Part shown: positions 15,929-25,690 of the stretch, one piece after another | Layout of the letters: each line of letters starts with the position of its first letter | Numbering within the stretch: position 1 is the stretch's first letter | Position numbers and translations under genes: made by a program | NCBI RefSeq assembly: GCF_030848565.1 | Contig: NZ_JAVDDV010000019.1 | Location: 1-61,599 of the forward strand | Origin: Natronolimnohabitans sp. A-GB9 | GTDB taxonomy: Archaea > Halobacteriota > Halobacteria > Halobacteriales > Natrialbaceae | Length of the DNA stretch: 61,599 nucleotides | Direction: 5' to 3' | The notes under the pieces: generated by a model | Seen by the model: only the letters and a program-made list of their open reading frames with translations | What the model was told of the DNA's origin: nothing | Databases searched by the model: none

Positions 15929-18807
15929 TCGACCCCCTCCGCGAGCAACACGAGCGGATGAACCGGCTCCCGGTCGAGATCCGTCAACTGCTGTCTACAG
16001 GACGACCCCGTCGCGGCCACGACGTCGGGATCGACGGCGTCGATCTTCGCGGCCAGGTCGTCGCCGAGCGATCTCGAGAGGTCGTAGTGTTCGGTTTCGT
16101 AGCCGAACGCGCCGGCCATGCCACAGCAGGTCGCGTCGACGACGTCGACATCGTATCCGGCACGCTCGAGCAAGGCGACCGGTTCCTGATCGAACCCCCT
16201 CGCCGTCGAGTGACAGTGCGTGTGAACGGCGACGTGTGTCGACGTCTCCGGACCAACGGTTTCGTCGAGGTCGTCGACGGCGTTTCGGAGGAACGCCGAG
16301 ACGCTCGCGACGGCATCAGAAACGCCGGCGGTATCGGCGAGTAGATCGTCGTACTCCTGGAACGCGCTGACACAGGACGGTTCTCCCGCGAGGATCGGCA
16401 CGTCGGCTTCGACGTAGTCGGCGAGGACGTCGACGTTCGTCTCGGCGTCCGCTCGAGCGTGGTCGACCATCCCCTGGGAGAGCGCCGGTCGACCACAGCA
16501 GGCGGTGTCTGGGACCTCGACCGCGTACCCACAGCGCTCGAGGAGGGAGACGGCAGCACGACCGACCGCCGGATGGTTGTACGCCATATAGCAGTCGGGG
16601 ACGAGCGCGACCCGGCCCTGCTTGCCGGCGCTTGGGTGTGGGTCGTGGTCCTCGAACCACGCCTCGAACGACTCGGAGGCGAACGACGGTAACTCGCGTC
16701 GCCGGTCGATCCCGACGACCCGCTCGAGGAGTGTGCGGCCGGGCCCGAACGAGGCAAGCCGGTTCGCCACCGGTGCGAGTACGCTACCGAGGCGATTGAG
16801 TGTTCTGACGTTCGCAAAGAGGCGTGCGCGGAGGGGGACTCCCTCCCGCTGGTGTCGCTGGTGTTTGAACTCGGTCTTGAGCTTGGCCATGTCGACGCCG
16901 GTCGGACACTCCGTCTCACAGGCCTTGCAGGCCAGACAGCGATCGAGAACCTCCTCCTGGAACCACTCGCTCGTCATCGCATCCTCGTCGAGGCGGCCAT
17001 CGATCGCCGCTCTGAGCGCGTTCGCCCGACCGCGCGTGCTCGTCACCTCGCTTTCCTCGCCGCGATAGGAGGGACACATCACCCCGCCGTCCATCGTCCG
17101 ACACTTCGAGCAGCCGTTACACTGCTCGATCACGGACTCGACGCCGCCTTCGTCGGCGAAGTCCAACGCGTTGTCGATCGTGGCTGGGTCGTACCCCTCG
17201 AACCGGAGCTGGTCGTCGACCGACGCCAGTCGACCGTCGGAGTCGGGAACGACCTTCGCCGGGTTGAAGACGTCCCACGGATCCGCCCCACGTTTGAGTT
17301 CCTGAAACGTCTCGTAGAGGTCCTCGCCGTACATCTCCTCGAGATAGGCCGATCGGAGGCGACCGTCACCGTGCTCGCCACTGACACAGCCGCCGAGTTC
17401 GAGGACGATCTCGTGGATCTCCTCGCTGACCGTCCGCAGAAGCTCCCGATCCCGTTCCGTTTTGAGGTTCAGAAACGGTTTGACGTGTAACACGCCCTGG
17501 CCTGCGTGGCCGAACACGCTCGCGTCAAGATCGTACTCGAGCAAGACGTCGCGAACCCGCTCGAGGTAGTCGGGGAGCCGTTCGGGCGGGATAGCGGCGT
17601 CTTCGACGAACGAGAGCGCCTGCTCGTCGCCCTGTCGCCGGTTGAGCAACGGGTTCGACGCCTTCCGTATCGTCCAGAGCGTCTCGAGATCGACGTCGGT
17701 CGCAACGTCGGAGCCGACCCCGGCTCGCTCGAGACCGATCGAGCCATCCGTTTCAGCCGCCGCGATCGCCGCGTCGAGGCGCTCGTCGATCGTCGCCGCG
17801 TCACCCTCGACCTCGACGAGCAGCGCCGCGCCAGCATCGTCGGGGACGAGATCGAACCCCCACGCGTCGCGAGCGTATCCCAGCACGTCGGCATCGACGA
17901 GTTCGACTGCGCTGGGATCGGCTGTCAGCGTCGGTTCGACGGCGGCGGCCGCGGCGATCACGTCCTCGTAGAAGACGAGCGCTCCGGCACGTTGCTCCGG
18001 TCGTTCGGTCACGGCAAGCGTGACCTCGGTGATGACGCCGAGTGTCCCTTCGCTCCCGACGAACAGCTTCGATAGATCGACCCAGGAGCCGTCTGCGGCG
18101 ACGCTTTCGACGAGGTCGTACCCACTCGAGTTCCGCTCGACGTCCGGATACTGCCGTTCGATCGCGTCGGCGTGCTCTTGTCCGATCGACCGGAGAGTCC
18201 GTGCGAGCGTGCCGGCTCGATCCTCGCGCGAACAGAGCGACTCGAGCCGATCGCCTTCCCGCCGATCGAGAGTGACGACGGTCCCGTCCGCGAGCACGCA
18301 CTCGATCGCGACTACGTTGTCACGGGTCGTCCCGTGACGGACGGAGTGAGCGCCAGCGGCGTCGTTCGCGACCATCCCGCCGATAGTACAGGTACTCGAC
18401 GTGCTGGGATCCGGCGGGAAGTACAGTCCGTCGGCCGCGAGTCGATCGTTCAATCGATCGAGAACGACACCTGGTTCGACGGTCGCCGTCTTCGCCTCGG
18501 GATCGACGTCGACGATCCCGTCCATGTGGCGCTCACAGTCGAGGACGATTCCTTCGCCGATGGCGTTTCCCGTGAGGCTGCTGCCCGCCCCCCGGGGTGT
18601 GATGCTCACACCGTGTTCGCGAGCGTAGTCGACGACTCGGCGAACGTCCTCCCGATCGGCCGGAAAAACGACGCCCGCGGGAGGGACTTCGTAGATACTC
18701 GCGTCGGTCGCATACAGCGTCCGTGTCGGTTCACCGAAGTCGACCTCGCCCTCGAGCGTGGCCTCGAGCCGATCCGGTGGCTCTTCCTGGTTCGATTGGA
18801 CTGCCAT
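15925..18807 (-). CDS. Fused FAD-linked oxidase / Fe-S (GlcD-GlcF type) dehydrogenase
   Basis: A 960-aa fusion. The first half is a PCMH-type FAD domain (GVVFPADREDVRRVVDYA, then SITPRGAGSSLTGNA and STCTIGGMVANDAAG) plus the FAD-oxidase C-terminal region (VFGHAGQGVLHVKPFL, CVSGEHGDGRLR). Around residues 560 and 625 are two ferredoxin-type clusters, CNGCSKC and CLACKACETECPTG. The C-terminal part has two CCG domains (ACCGRPALSQG and TCCGMAGAFGYETEHYD), as in GlcF and heterodisulfide-reductase-like subunits. Such enzymes oxidise D-lactate, glycolate or D-2-hydroxyglutarate and pass electrons through Fe-S clusters to quinone. The length fits known fusions. First gene of a coupled operon. Exact hydroxyacid unknown. 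Confidence 0.9.
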   Translation of the reverse strand: MAVQSNQEEPPDRLEATLEGEVDFGEPTRTLYATDASIYEVPPAGVVFPADREDVRRVVDYAREHGVSITPRGAGSSLTGNAIGEGIVLDCERHMDGIVDVDPEAKTATVEPGVVLDRLNDRLAADGLYFPPDPSTSSTCTIGGMVANDAAGAHSVRHGTTRDNVVAIECVLADGTVVTLDRREGDRLESLCSREDRAGTLARTLRSIGQEHADAIERQYPDVERNSSGYDLVESVAADGSWVDLSKLFVGSEGTLGVITEVTLAVTERPEQRAGALVFYEDVIAAAAAVEPTLTADPSAVELVDADVLGYARDAWGFDLVPDDAGAALLVEVEGDAATIDERLDAAIAAAETDGSIGLERAGVGSDVATDVDLETLWTIRKASNPLLNRRQGDEQALSFVEDAAIPPERLPDYLERVRDVLLEYDLDASVFGHAGQGVLHVKPFLNLKTERDRELLRTVSEEIHEIVLELGGCVSGEHGDGRLRSAYLEEMYGEDLYETFQELKRGADPWDVFNPAKVVPDSDGRLASVDDQLRFEGYDPATIDNALDFADEGGVESVIEQCNGCSKCRTMDGGVMCPSYRGEESEVTSTRGRANALRAAIDGRLDEDAMTSEWFQEEVLDRCLACKACETECPTGVDMAKLKTEFKHQRHQREGVPLRARLFANVRTLNRLGSVLAPVANRLASFGPGRTLLERVVGIDRRRELPSFASESFEAWFEDHDPHPSAGKQGRVALVPDCYMAYNHPAVGRAAVSLLERCGYAVEVPDTACCGRPALSQGMVDHARADAETNVDVLADYVEADVPILAGEPSCVSAFQEYDDLLADTAGVSDAVASVSAFLRNAVDDLDETVGPETSTHVAVHTHCHSTARGFDQEPVALLERAGYDVDVVDATCCGMAGAFGYETEHYDLSRSLGDDLAAKIDAVDPDVVAATGSSCRQQLTDLDREPVHPLVLLAEGVE

Positions 18808-19049
18808 TACGCGTTCGGTTCACACGCCGGCCGGTTAACCCTCGAGTCGTACAGACGGCACCTTTTTTGGCCAGTCGGCGGCAGGGTCCCGCGAGGATCA
18901 CACGAGGAGGGATATCAAGAGCGTCGAGATATGTTCGACCGAACCCTCATAGTCGGTCGTCGTCGAGAACGGGGTATGACTGGAGAGACGCGTTCGGTGG
19001 ACGGGCCACGGCCCCCCGTGGCGCCCCGGTCCGAACGAGCGGTGATACC

Positions 19050-19823
19050 ATGACCGAGCAGTTCGCGGCGTGTCAGTTCGAACCGACGATCGGCGACGTG
19101 GACGCGAACCTCGAGACGATACGGGCCGTCGGCGAGGACCTTCCGGCAGCCGTCACGTTCGCCGTCTTCCCCGAACTCTGCGTGACCGGGTACGATCTAC
19201 CGGTCGTCCCGTATCTCGGGGAGCCGATACCCGGACCCACGACCGACTCGCTCGTCGATATCGCGGCCGAACTCGACTGTCAGCTCGCGGTCGGCCTTCC
19301 GGAACGGGATGGTAACCGATACTTCAACACGACGGTCGTCGTCTCCGAGCACGGAGTCGAAGCGACGTACAGAAAACGGTACCTGTGGGGCGACGAGACG
19401 AACGTATTCGAACCGGGGGACGGTCCGACGACCGTCGAGACACCGCTCGGTCGCGTCGGTCTCTGTTGTTGTTACGAGCTCAACTTTCCCGAAGTCGGAC
19501 TCGAGTACGCTCGCCGGTCGTGTGACGCCCTCGCGGTGAACGCGGCATGGCGGGAGTCGTTTCTCGACGATTGGAACCTGCTCTGTCGAGCACGCGCCCG
19601 CGACGGGCCGTACTACGTCGTCGCGTCGAACCACACCGGCGACCAGGACGGTCGCGAACACGCGGGACATAGCCTCGTCGCGACACCGCAAGGAGAGATC
19701 GAAACGAGCGTGGGAACTGAGCCCGACGCCGCGAGCGCGCCGGTCACGGAAGCCGCTCTCGAGCGGGCACGCAAACGAAACCCTGTTCGACGGACGCGGA
19801 TCGCCCGCGGAGAGTGGCAGTGA
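19050..19823 (+). CDS. Nitrilase-superfamily carbon-nitrogen hydrolase
   Basis: A 257-aa amidase. The Glu-Lys-Cys triad is visible: Glu42 in VFPELCVTGYD, Lys109 in ATYRKRYLWG and Cys141 in VGLCCCYELNFPE. The length is typical for single-domain amidases. I place the start at MTEQFAACQFEPTIGD because the in-frame sequence upstream from 18723 is antisense to the dehydrogenase 5' end and has shadow-like composition. The enzyme hydrolyses C-N bonds of amides or N-carbamoyl compounds. It is divergent from the dehydrogenase operon and ends 34 nt before the convergent ABC transporter operon. Confidence 0.88.
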   Translation: MTEQFAACQFEPTIGDVDANLETIRAVGEDLPAAVTFAVFPELCVTGYDLPVVPYLGEPIPGPTTDSLVDIAAELDCQLAVGLPERDGNRYFNTTVVVSEHGVEATYRKRYLWGDETNVFEPGDGPTTVETPLGRVGLCCCYELNFPEVGLEYARRSCDALAVNAAWRESFLDDWNLLCRARARDGPYYVVASNHTGDQDGREHAGHSLVATPQGEIETSVGTEPDAASAPVTEAALERARKRNPVRRTRIARGEWQ

Positions 19824-19857
19824 ACCGATCGCCGGTTAGTGACGACAGGAGACCGTA

Positions 19858-20523
19858 TTAGGCCGCGACCGTCGTGTCGTCGATTCCACCGTCGCCACCG
19901 AGATATCGCTCGATCCGGGACAGCGAGAGGTCGGCACCGATCGCGAGCAGTGCACCGGGAATCGCACCGGCGATCACCTGCGCCCAGTCGTAGGCCTGAA
20001 TCCCGCCGACGACCATGACGCCGAGGCCCGGACCGCCGATGAACATCGCGAGATAGGCGGTCCCGATGACGAGGACGATACTCGTACGCACCCCTGCGAA
20101 GATCACCGGCAGCGCAAGCGGGAGCTGGATCGAGCGCAGGATCTCCCAGTCGGTCATCCCCATCCCGCGTGCGGCCTCGACCATCTCCTCGTCGACGTTC
20201 TCGATCCCTTTGACCGTGTTGACGATAATCGGCAAAATCGCGTACGCCCACAGGCCGAGTATCGAGGGCCAGAAGCCGAGCCCGAGCAACGGAAGAGCGA
20301 GCGCGAGGATCGCAAGCGTCGGGATCGTCTGTCCGACGTTCCCGAGTCCGAGGACGACCTTTTTGATCCGGTCGTGTCGAACCGCCAGAATCGACGCAGG
20401 AATCGCGAACGCGAGCGCTGCGAGCTCCGCGACGACGACGAGCTCGAGGTGGCCACGGAAGTGATAGAGGACTTCATCGCTGTTTTCGACGAGGTAGATG
20501 AGTCCCTCGACGAAGTCGCTCAC
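19858..20523 (-). CDS. OpuC-type ABC transporter permease (second)
   Basis: A 221-aa membrane protein with about five hydrophobic segments and the binding-protein-dependent permease signature: VEAARGMGMTDWEILRSIQL followed by PLALPVIFAGVRTSIVLVIG. This fits the OpuCB/OpuCD (ProW-like) group for quaternary amines. It is the last of four genes in a tight operon and overlaps the ATPase gene by 4 nt. Two different permeases in one operon imply a heterodimeric membrane channel. Confidence 0.9.
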   Translation of the reverse strand: MSDFVEGLIYLVENSDEVLYHFRGHLELVVVAELAALAFAIPASILAVRHDRIKKVVLGLGNVGQTIPTLAILALALPLLGLGFWPSILGLWAYAILPIIVNTVKGIENVDEEMVEAARGMGMTDWEILRSIQLPLALPVIFAGVRTSIVLVIGTAYLAMFIGGPGLGVMVVGGIQAYDWAQVIAGAIPGALLAIGADLSLSRIERYLGGDGGIDDTTVAA

Positions 20524-21521
20524 GGCTTATCACCCGCGTTACTCCGACGGATATCCTCGTCGGAGACCGTCCCGACGACGTCACCGTCCTCGACGACCGG
20601 AAGCCGTCCGTCCTCGCTCGCGACGAGACGAGACAACGCAGAGAGCGCCGTGTCCGTCGGCTCGAGCGGTGAGACGGTGCTCCCTCCGTCGCTCTGAACC
20701 GGTGCGGTAGCGTCCGCGACACCGCCGGCGGTCGCAACCTCTTCCGTCGGCGGGCTCATCACGTCCTCGACCTGCGTCACCTTGAGCTTCTTCAACGGTC
20801 GGTCCGAACCGATGAAGTCCTCGACGAACTCGTTTTTCGGTTCGTCGAGGATCGCCTGTGGCGTGTCGTACTGGACGACTTCGCCGACGTCGAAGATGGC
20901 GATCCGGTCACCCATCTTCAACGCTTCGTCGATACTGTGGGTGACAAAGAGGATGGTCGTATCCAGTTCCGCCTGAATCTTCAGGAACTCGTCTTGAAGA
21001 CTCTCGCGAGTGATCGGATCGAGCGCGCCGAAGGGCTCGTCCATCAACAGGACGTCCGGATCCGAGGCGAGCGCGCGGGCGACGCCGACGCGCTGACGCT
21101 GGCCGCCCGAGAGCTCGGGTGGGTGTTGCTCGCGGTAGCTCTCCGGCGGGAGATCCATCAACTCGAGCAGTTCGTCGATACGGGCGTCGATCTCGTCCTC
21201 GTCCCAGCCGTTGAGCCTCGGGACCGTCGCGATGTTCTCGCCGACGGTCATGTGATCGAACAGACCGATCTCCTGGATGACGTAACCCGTGTTTCGGCGG
21301 AGGTCGATCCGATCGAACTCCGACAGTGGCGTCCCATCCCGGTAGACCGTCCCCTCGGTGGGATCCTCGAGTCGGTTGACGAGCTTCATCGTCGTCGTTT
21401 TCCCACACCCGGAGGGCCCGACAAGAACGGTCGTCGTTCCCTCCTCGACGGTAAAGGAGACGTCTTCGATAGCGACGGTGCCATCTGCGTACTGTTTCGT
21501 GACGTGTTCGAACGTAATCAT
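20520..21521 (-). CDS. OpuC/ProV-type ABC transporter ATPase with CBS domain
   Basis: A 333-aa ATPase. Walker A GPSGCGKTTTMKLVN is near residues 38-52, the signature is LSGGQRQRVGVARALASDPD and Walker B is VLLMDEPFGALDP. Residues about 245-330 carry a CBS-type region (DTALSALSRLVASEDGRLPV, then DGDVVGTVSDEDIRRS). In osmoprotectant importers these modules sense ionic strength or nucleotides. It overlaps both flanking permease genes by 4 nt. Substrate likely betaine, choline, carnitine or a similar amine, by family. Confidence 0.92.
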   Translation of the reverse strand: MITFEHVTKQYADGTVAIEDVSFTVEEGTTTVLVGPSGCGKTTTMKLVNRLEDPTEGTVYRDGTPLSEFDRIDLRRNTGYVIQEIGLFDHMTVGENIATVPRLNGWDEDEIDARIDELLELMDLPPESYREQHPPELSGGQRQRVGVARALASDPDVLLMDEPFGALDPITRESLQDEFLKIQAELDTTILFVTHSIDEALKMGDRIAIFDVGEVVQYDTPQAILDEPKNEFVEDFIGSDRPLKKLKVTQVEDVMSPPTEEVATAGGVADATAPVQSDGGSTVSPLEPTDTALSALSRLVASEDGRLPVVEDGDVVGTVSDEDIRRSNAGDKP

Positions 21522-22222
21522 GATATCACCCGCTGGAGGAGACGCATAGTTGCCGAAGATTCGACCTGTTCACCGTTGTTGAGACGGAAGAGCTGTTCAC
21601 TGATGCTGAACGCGTAGTCGACCGCGAGTGCGAGCAGCGACAGGATCACCGTGGTGACGACGATCATCTCGGTGCGTACGTACGAGATGCCGTCGAACAG
21701 CAGATCGCCGAGTCCGCCGGCACCGATGAACGCACCGATCGTCGCGATACCGATGAGAATAACGACCGCGTTGCGGACGCCGGCCATAATAACCGGCAGC
21801 GCGATTGGGAGCTGTACCCGCCTGAGCAGTTGCAGTCGCGTCATCCCCATCGCCTCGCCAGCCTCGAGTGCCGCCGGATCGACGTCGTTCAGCCCAACGT
21901 ACGTGTTCCGAATAACGGGAAGTTGAGTGTACAACACGAGTGCGACGATGACCGACGGCGCGCCGATACCGAAATACGGTATCAACAGCCCGAACAGTGC
22001 GATGCTCGGCACCGTCATCATCACGCCGGCGAGCCAGATGACGGCCGTCGCGAGTCGATCGTCGAACGTGATCAAAAAACCAAGTCCCACGCCGATGGGT
22101 ACCGCGATCGCGATCGCGAACGCGATGATCTCGATGTGCTCAAGCGTCGCGACGAGGAGTCGGTCGGAGTGTTCGACCGCGAAATCCACGTACGCGAGCC
22201 AGTTGTGGACTGACGAAAGCAT
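21518..22222 (-). CDS. OpuC-type ABC transporter permease (first)
   Basis: A 234-aa membrane protein, with FAIAIAVPIGVGLGFLIT and other hydrophobic helices. The permease loop LEAGEAMGMTRLQLLRRVQL is followed by PIALPVIMAGVRNAVVILIG. It is the ProW/OpuCB-like half of the importer. Its stop codon overlaps the ATPase start by 4 nt, and its start follows the binding-protein stop by 2 nt, so the operon is tightly coupled. Confidence 0.9.
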   Translation of the reverse strand: MLSSVHNWLAYVDFAVEHSDRLLVATLEHIEIIAFAIAIAVPIGVGLGFLITFDDRLATAVIWLAGVMMTVPSIALFGLLIPYFGIGAPSVIVALVLYTQLPVIRNTYVGLNDVDPAALEAGEAMGMTRLQLLRRVQLPIALPVIMAGVRNAVVILIGIATIGAFIGAGGLGDLLFDGISYVRTEMIVVTTVILSLLALAVDYAFSISEQLFRLNNGEQVESSATMRLLQRVIS

Positions 22223-22224
22223 CG

Positions 22225-23184
22225 TCAGACGAGTCCTTCGTCCTCAAGGAATTCTGACGCGACGTTGGCCGCGTCGCGTTCCTCGTTTGCCACTTCGTCG
22301 TTCATTTCACGGATCGTCTCGTCGGTCAGCTGTGGTGTAATCTCGTTTAGGACGTCGGCGATCTCCGGGTGTTTGTCGAGCGTCTCGTTGTGGACCATCG
22401 GGGAAGCGTTGTACGCCGGGAAAAAGCCCTCGTCGTCCTCGAAAACGTGGAGGTCGAACATGAGAATACGCGGGTCCGTGTTGAACCCCATGCCGATGTC
22501 TCCCTCGTCCTCGTCGAGAGCCTGATAGACGATGTCTTCGTCGACGGTTCGGACGTTGTCGTCGAGCGTTGCCGCGGCGTCGTCGTCGAACTCGTAGTGG
22601 TCGAGCAGACCGGGCCACCCGTCGTCCTCGCGTTCCTGGAACTCGGGACCCAACACGGGGTCGATGTCTTCGGCGTTACCGTCGTTGGCGTACTCGGCGA
22701 GTTCGCCGAGCGTGTCGACCCCGGTATCCGCGTGCCAGTCCGGGCTCGCAGTGATCACGTAGGCGTTGTCGAGCGGAGCGTAGTCGAGAATGCTGATGTC
22801 GTGTTCCGACTCGAACTCCTGGGCCACCTGGTCGTGGAGTTCGTCGGAGTCCGCGATCACTTCGTCTCGCTCCGGCGGGAGCGTGATCCAGGCTGTTCCG
22901 GTGTATTCCCAGTAGAGATCCACCTCTCGCTCTCGGAGCGCTTCGAAGTTCGGCACAGTCCCACCCAGACCGGTCTCGTCGACGATGTCGAGATCGGTGT
23001 TCGCCTCGAGCGCTTCGATAGCGATCTGTCCGAGAACGCGCTGTTCGGTGAACCGTTTCGAACTGATGGCGACGCCGTCCTCACCGAGAACGCCGGTACA
23101 TCCAGCGATTCCGGCGAGGCCGGCCGTACTGGCAATCGCACCACCCGTCCGCAAAAGCTGTCTCCGTGATGTATGGCTCTTCAT
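22225..23184 (-). CDS. OpuC-type substrate-binding lipoprotein
   Basis: A 319-aa secreted binding protein when started at MKSHTSRRQLLRTGG (23184). An in-frame codon 9 residues upstream is possible but adds nothing typical. The N-terminus has a Tat-like twin arginine (SRRQLL), a hydrophobic stretch and a lipobox (LAGIAGCTG), so it is exported and lipid-anchored on the cell surface. The mature part matches glycine-betaine-binding OpuAC-type proteins (VAISSKRFTEQRVLGQIAIE, then VDLYWEYTGTAW and IGMGFNTDPRI). First gene of the four-gene importer operon. The ligand is not determined. Confidence 0.88.
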   Translation of the reverse strand: MKSHTSRRQLLRTGGAIASTAGLAGIAGCTGVLGEDGVAISSKRFTEQRVLGQIAIEALEANTDLDIVDETGLGGTVPNFEALREREVDLYWEYTGTAWITLPPERDEVIADSDELHDQVAQEFESEHDISILDYAPLDNAYVITASPDWHADTGVDTLGELAEYANDGNAEDIDPVLGPEFQEREDDGWPGLLDHYEFDDDAAATLDDNVRTVDEDIVYQALDEDEGDIGMGFNTDPRILMFDLHVFEDDEGFFPAYNASPMVHNETLDKHPEIADVLNEITPQLTDETIREMNDEVANEERDAANVASEFLEDEGLV

Positions 23185-23321
23185 TACACGGACCACGTTG
23201 GAGCATGCCACAATAACGATTCACACCAACTGTTCGCGGGGTTTATACCAGTTGTTCATGATTCCGGACGGCGGGAGCGCACACACCACAGACATCGAAT
23301 CGTTCGACACGAACAGTGGGA

Positions 23322-23822
23322 CTATTTCTCACCGAACCCCGTCGTCTCCCCTGACTCTACCGCCCGTGAATCAGTGTCGTTAGGGGGCGACACGACGACG
23401 GGACAGGAAGCGTTGAGCAGGACGCGCTGAAGGACGCTCCCGAAAACCGCCTTTCCTGCTGGACTTCGCTTGCGACTGTACAGATAGATACGGTCGACGT
23501 CCTCGTCTTCGGCCGTCGAAACGATCGTCTCGGCGGGGTCACCGTCGGATCGCCGTCCACAGACCTGGGTCGGGATTCCTGCTGCCTCGAGGGTATCGGC
23601 CGTTACGGAGACGTCCCGTTTCCGAGCGGCGAGTTCGTCGAGGGAGTACTCCTCGTTCGTCTCGAGGTCGAGGTTCGCTCGCGTCGTCTCGATCTCTTCG
23701 GGCTCGAAGACGTGTAGAACGATCGCCATCGTTTCCGTACCGGATTCGGTTTCGATCGCCGAACGAGCGACGTCACGCGTCCAACTGCTCTGGCCGGTCG
23801 ATGGAACGAGAATTCTGTCCAT
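23322..23822 (-). CDS. Universal stress protein (UspA-like)
   Basis: A 166-aa single-domain UspA-like protein, started at MDRILVPSTGQSSWTRDVA. An in-frame ATG 15 codons upstream (23867) precedes a non-family extension. The nucleotide-binding loop is degraded: instead of G-x2-G-x9-GS/T it reads YLYSRKRSPAGKAVFGSVLQ, followed by RVLLNASCPVVVSPP. UspA proteins respond to stress, and many bind ATP or AMP. It follows the importer operon on the same strand (113 nt upstream of it in coordinate order, but transcribed separately). The role is unknown. Confidence 0.8.
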   Translation of the reverse strand: MDRILVPSTGQSSWTRDVARSAIETESGTETMAIVLHVFEPEEIETTRANLDLETNEEYSLDELAARKRDVSVTADTLEAAGIPTQVCGRRSDGDPAETIVSTAEDEDVDRIYLYSRKRSPAGKAVFGSVLQRVLLNASCPVVVSPPNDTDSRAVESGETTGFGEK

Positions 23823-24044
23823 ATCAGTTCGCCCACCCCACACGACAGTAATCCCACGGGGGGACACGTTGGAGGGATTTTATATGCCGGTGTCCGACTC
23901 ACACGAGCCAACCGACTCGTATCTTAAGTGAAACGCGCGTGCGCGTGTGTCTACGACGGACTGACCGGAAAACGCTGACGTCGCTGTCGTCGGCAGTATC
24001 GAAGAGTCGAATCTCGACACCCATTCTGCCGGTCAGAGAAGCGT

Positions 24045-24154
24045 ATACTGTCGGACAGCAGTCAGTGGGGAGTCGGTCGCGGAATCGGGGCCGTCAGCCC
24101 CAGAAACAGCCACAATACCCCGATCGAGCGTCGAATCGTTCTGTCTAACAGTAT
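24045..24154. repeat. Family A palindromic repeat, copy 3 (110 bp)
   Basis: Starts ATACTGTCGGACAGCAGTCA and ends CTGTCTAACAGTAT. The inner part has diverged (GGGGCCGTCAGCCCC) but remains palindromic. It ends 46 nt before the start of the flavoprotein gene, so it may lie in that gene's promoter region. Confidence 0.8.
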
Positions 24155-24200
24155 GAACAGGTTAACGAAGATTTTTCTCCGGACGAATCCGAGAAGGAGT

Positions 24201-25601
24201 ATGAGTACAACGGAGCAGTCCACCGACGCCACGACGGGCGACACGTGGGACGTCGTCGTCGTTGGTGCGGGGACCGCCGGTTGTTACGCCTCCGCGACGC
24301 TCGCGAACGCGGGGTACGACGTCGTCGTTCTCGAGCGAAAAGCCGAGGAAGAAGCCGGTCACATCGCGTGTGGAGACGCCCTGAAAGGGGCCGACGGGTT
24401 TCCCGACGCGATCCCCAAATCGAAGATCGAACCGGCGTTTACGAACACCGACGTCGATCACGGGCGGTTCGAGATTCCCCAGGAGGAGACCGTCCTCGAG
24501 ATCCCGATTCCGGGAGAGCTCGCCGTCATCGATCGACTGGAGTACGGCAAGCGAATCATCGACGGGACCCTCGAGGCGGGCACGGAGATCCATTACGAGA
24601 CCGTCGTCACGGACGTACTCCAGGACGACGAGGGGCGGGTGACGGGCGTCGAGGCGATCCGAAACGGGGAGCCACGAACCTACGACGCGACCGTCGTCGT
24701 CGACGGCGCGGGATCGCTGTCGATTCTCCAGGACATGGTCGATTTCTCCACGTCGACGTTCGATACGAACGTCGACTACTCGCAGTTCTCCTCGGCCTAC
24801 CGCGAAATCGTCCGCGTCGACGAGCCGGTCGAGTGGGACGACGCGCTGGTCTTCAAGCCGACCGAACGGTCTGCAGGCTATCTCTGGTACTTCCCGCGGA
24901 CTGAGACGGAGATCAACGTCGGACTGGGCTTTCAGATGACGGAGGAGCCGATGGAACTCGTCGAAGACCTCAAACGCGACCTGCGAAATCGACCCGAGTT
25001 CGACGGCGCACACGTCGAGGACAAACTCGGTGCAGCGCTGCCGACCAAACGGCCCCACGACTCGGCAGTCCACCCCGGCTTCGTCGCCGTCGGCGACGCC
25101 GCAGGTCACGTCAACCCGACGACCGGCGGCGGGATCGCGGGTGCGGCCTACGCCGGCGCGTACGCCGGCGAACAGATCATCGAGGCGATCGAGCAAAACG
25201 ACGTCAGCGAGGAGCTCCTCTGGCGGTACAACGAACGCGTCATGGACCACTACGGCGGCCGGTTCGCCGCCTTAGACGTCTACAACATTCTGGTCGGCGC
25301 CGTCGACCTCGAGGACCTCACGAGCCTGATCGCAGCGATGCCCGGCGACAAACTCGCCGAAGGGCTGTATTCGGGCAGTACCGATCTGGACTGGAAGTTC
25401 AAACTCGAGACCTTACTCAAGACCCGCGGCCACTGGAAGACGCTCTGGACCGTCTATCGGACGAAACAACACGCCGACGACCTCCTCGCCCACTACGAGA
25501 ACTACCCCTCGAGTCCCGCTGGACTGTCGGCCTGGCAACGAAAGCGCGACGAGTTGCTAGAGGCGGTCTACGAGACGACCGGTGCGGATCCCAAGTACTG
25601 A
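24201..25601 (+). CDS. Geranylgeranyl-reductase-family FAD protein
   Basis: A 466-aa flavoprotein. The dinucleotide-binding motif VVVVGAGTAGCYASATLANA is at residues 19-38 and the second FAD motif is FVAVGDAAGHVNPTTGGGIA. These are hallmarks of the geranylgeranyl reductase family, which saturates archaeal membrane lipid or quinone prenyl chains. Family members also include other flavin hydroxylases, so the lipid role is an inference. I chose MSTTEQSTD at 24201 because of the AAGGAGT ribosome-binding site just upstream. The in-frame codon at 24153 overlaps the palindromic repeat. The stop codon is followed at once by a family C repeat. Confidence 0.88.
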   Translation: MSTTEQSTDATTGDTWDVVVVGAGTAGCYASATLANAGYDVVVLERKAEEEAGHIACGDALKGADGFPDAIPKSKIEPAFTNTDVDHGRFEIPQEETVLEIPIPGELAVIDRLEYGKRIIDGTLEAGTEIHYETVVTDVLQDDEGRVTGVEAIRNGEPRTYDATVVVDGAGSLSILQDMVDFSTSTFDTNVDYSQFSSAYREIVRVDEPVEWDDALVFKPTERSAGYLWYFPRTETEINVGLGFQMTEEPMELVEDLKRDLRNRPEFDGAHVEDKLGAALPTKRPHDSAVHPGFVAVGDAAGHVNPTTGGGIAGAAYAGAYAGEQIIEAIEQNDVSEELLWRYNERVMDHYGGRFAALDVYNILVGAVDLEDLTSLIAAMPGDKLAEGLYSGSTDLDWKFKLETLLKTRGHWKTLWTVYRTKQHADDLLAHYENYPSSPAGLSAWQRKRDELLEAVYETTGADPKY

Positions 25602-25690
25602 TACTGCCGGACAACACACTGCAGACACCAACCACACTCGAGACGTCGCACGGGACACGGCAGGTGTCGAGACGCAATCGAGTGTGTACT
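25601..25690. repeat. Family C repeat, degenerate copy
   Basis: It starts ATACTGCCGGACAACACACT directly at the preceding stop codon and contains CCACACTCGAGACG facing ATCGAGTGTGT. The right terminus is not recognisable. Confidence 0.6.
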
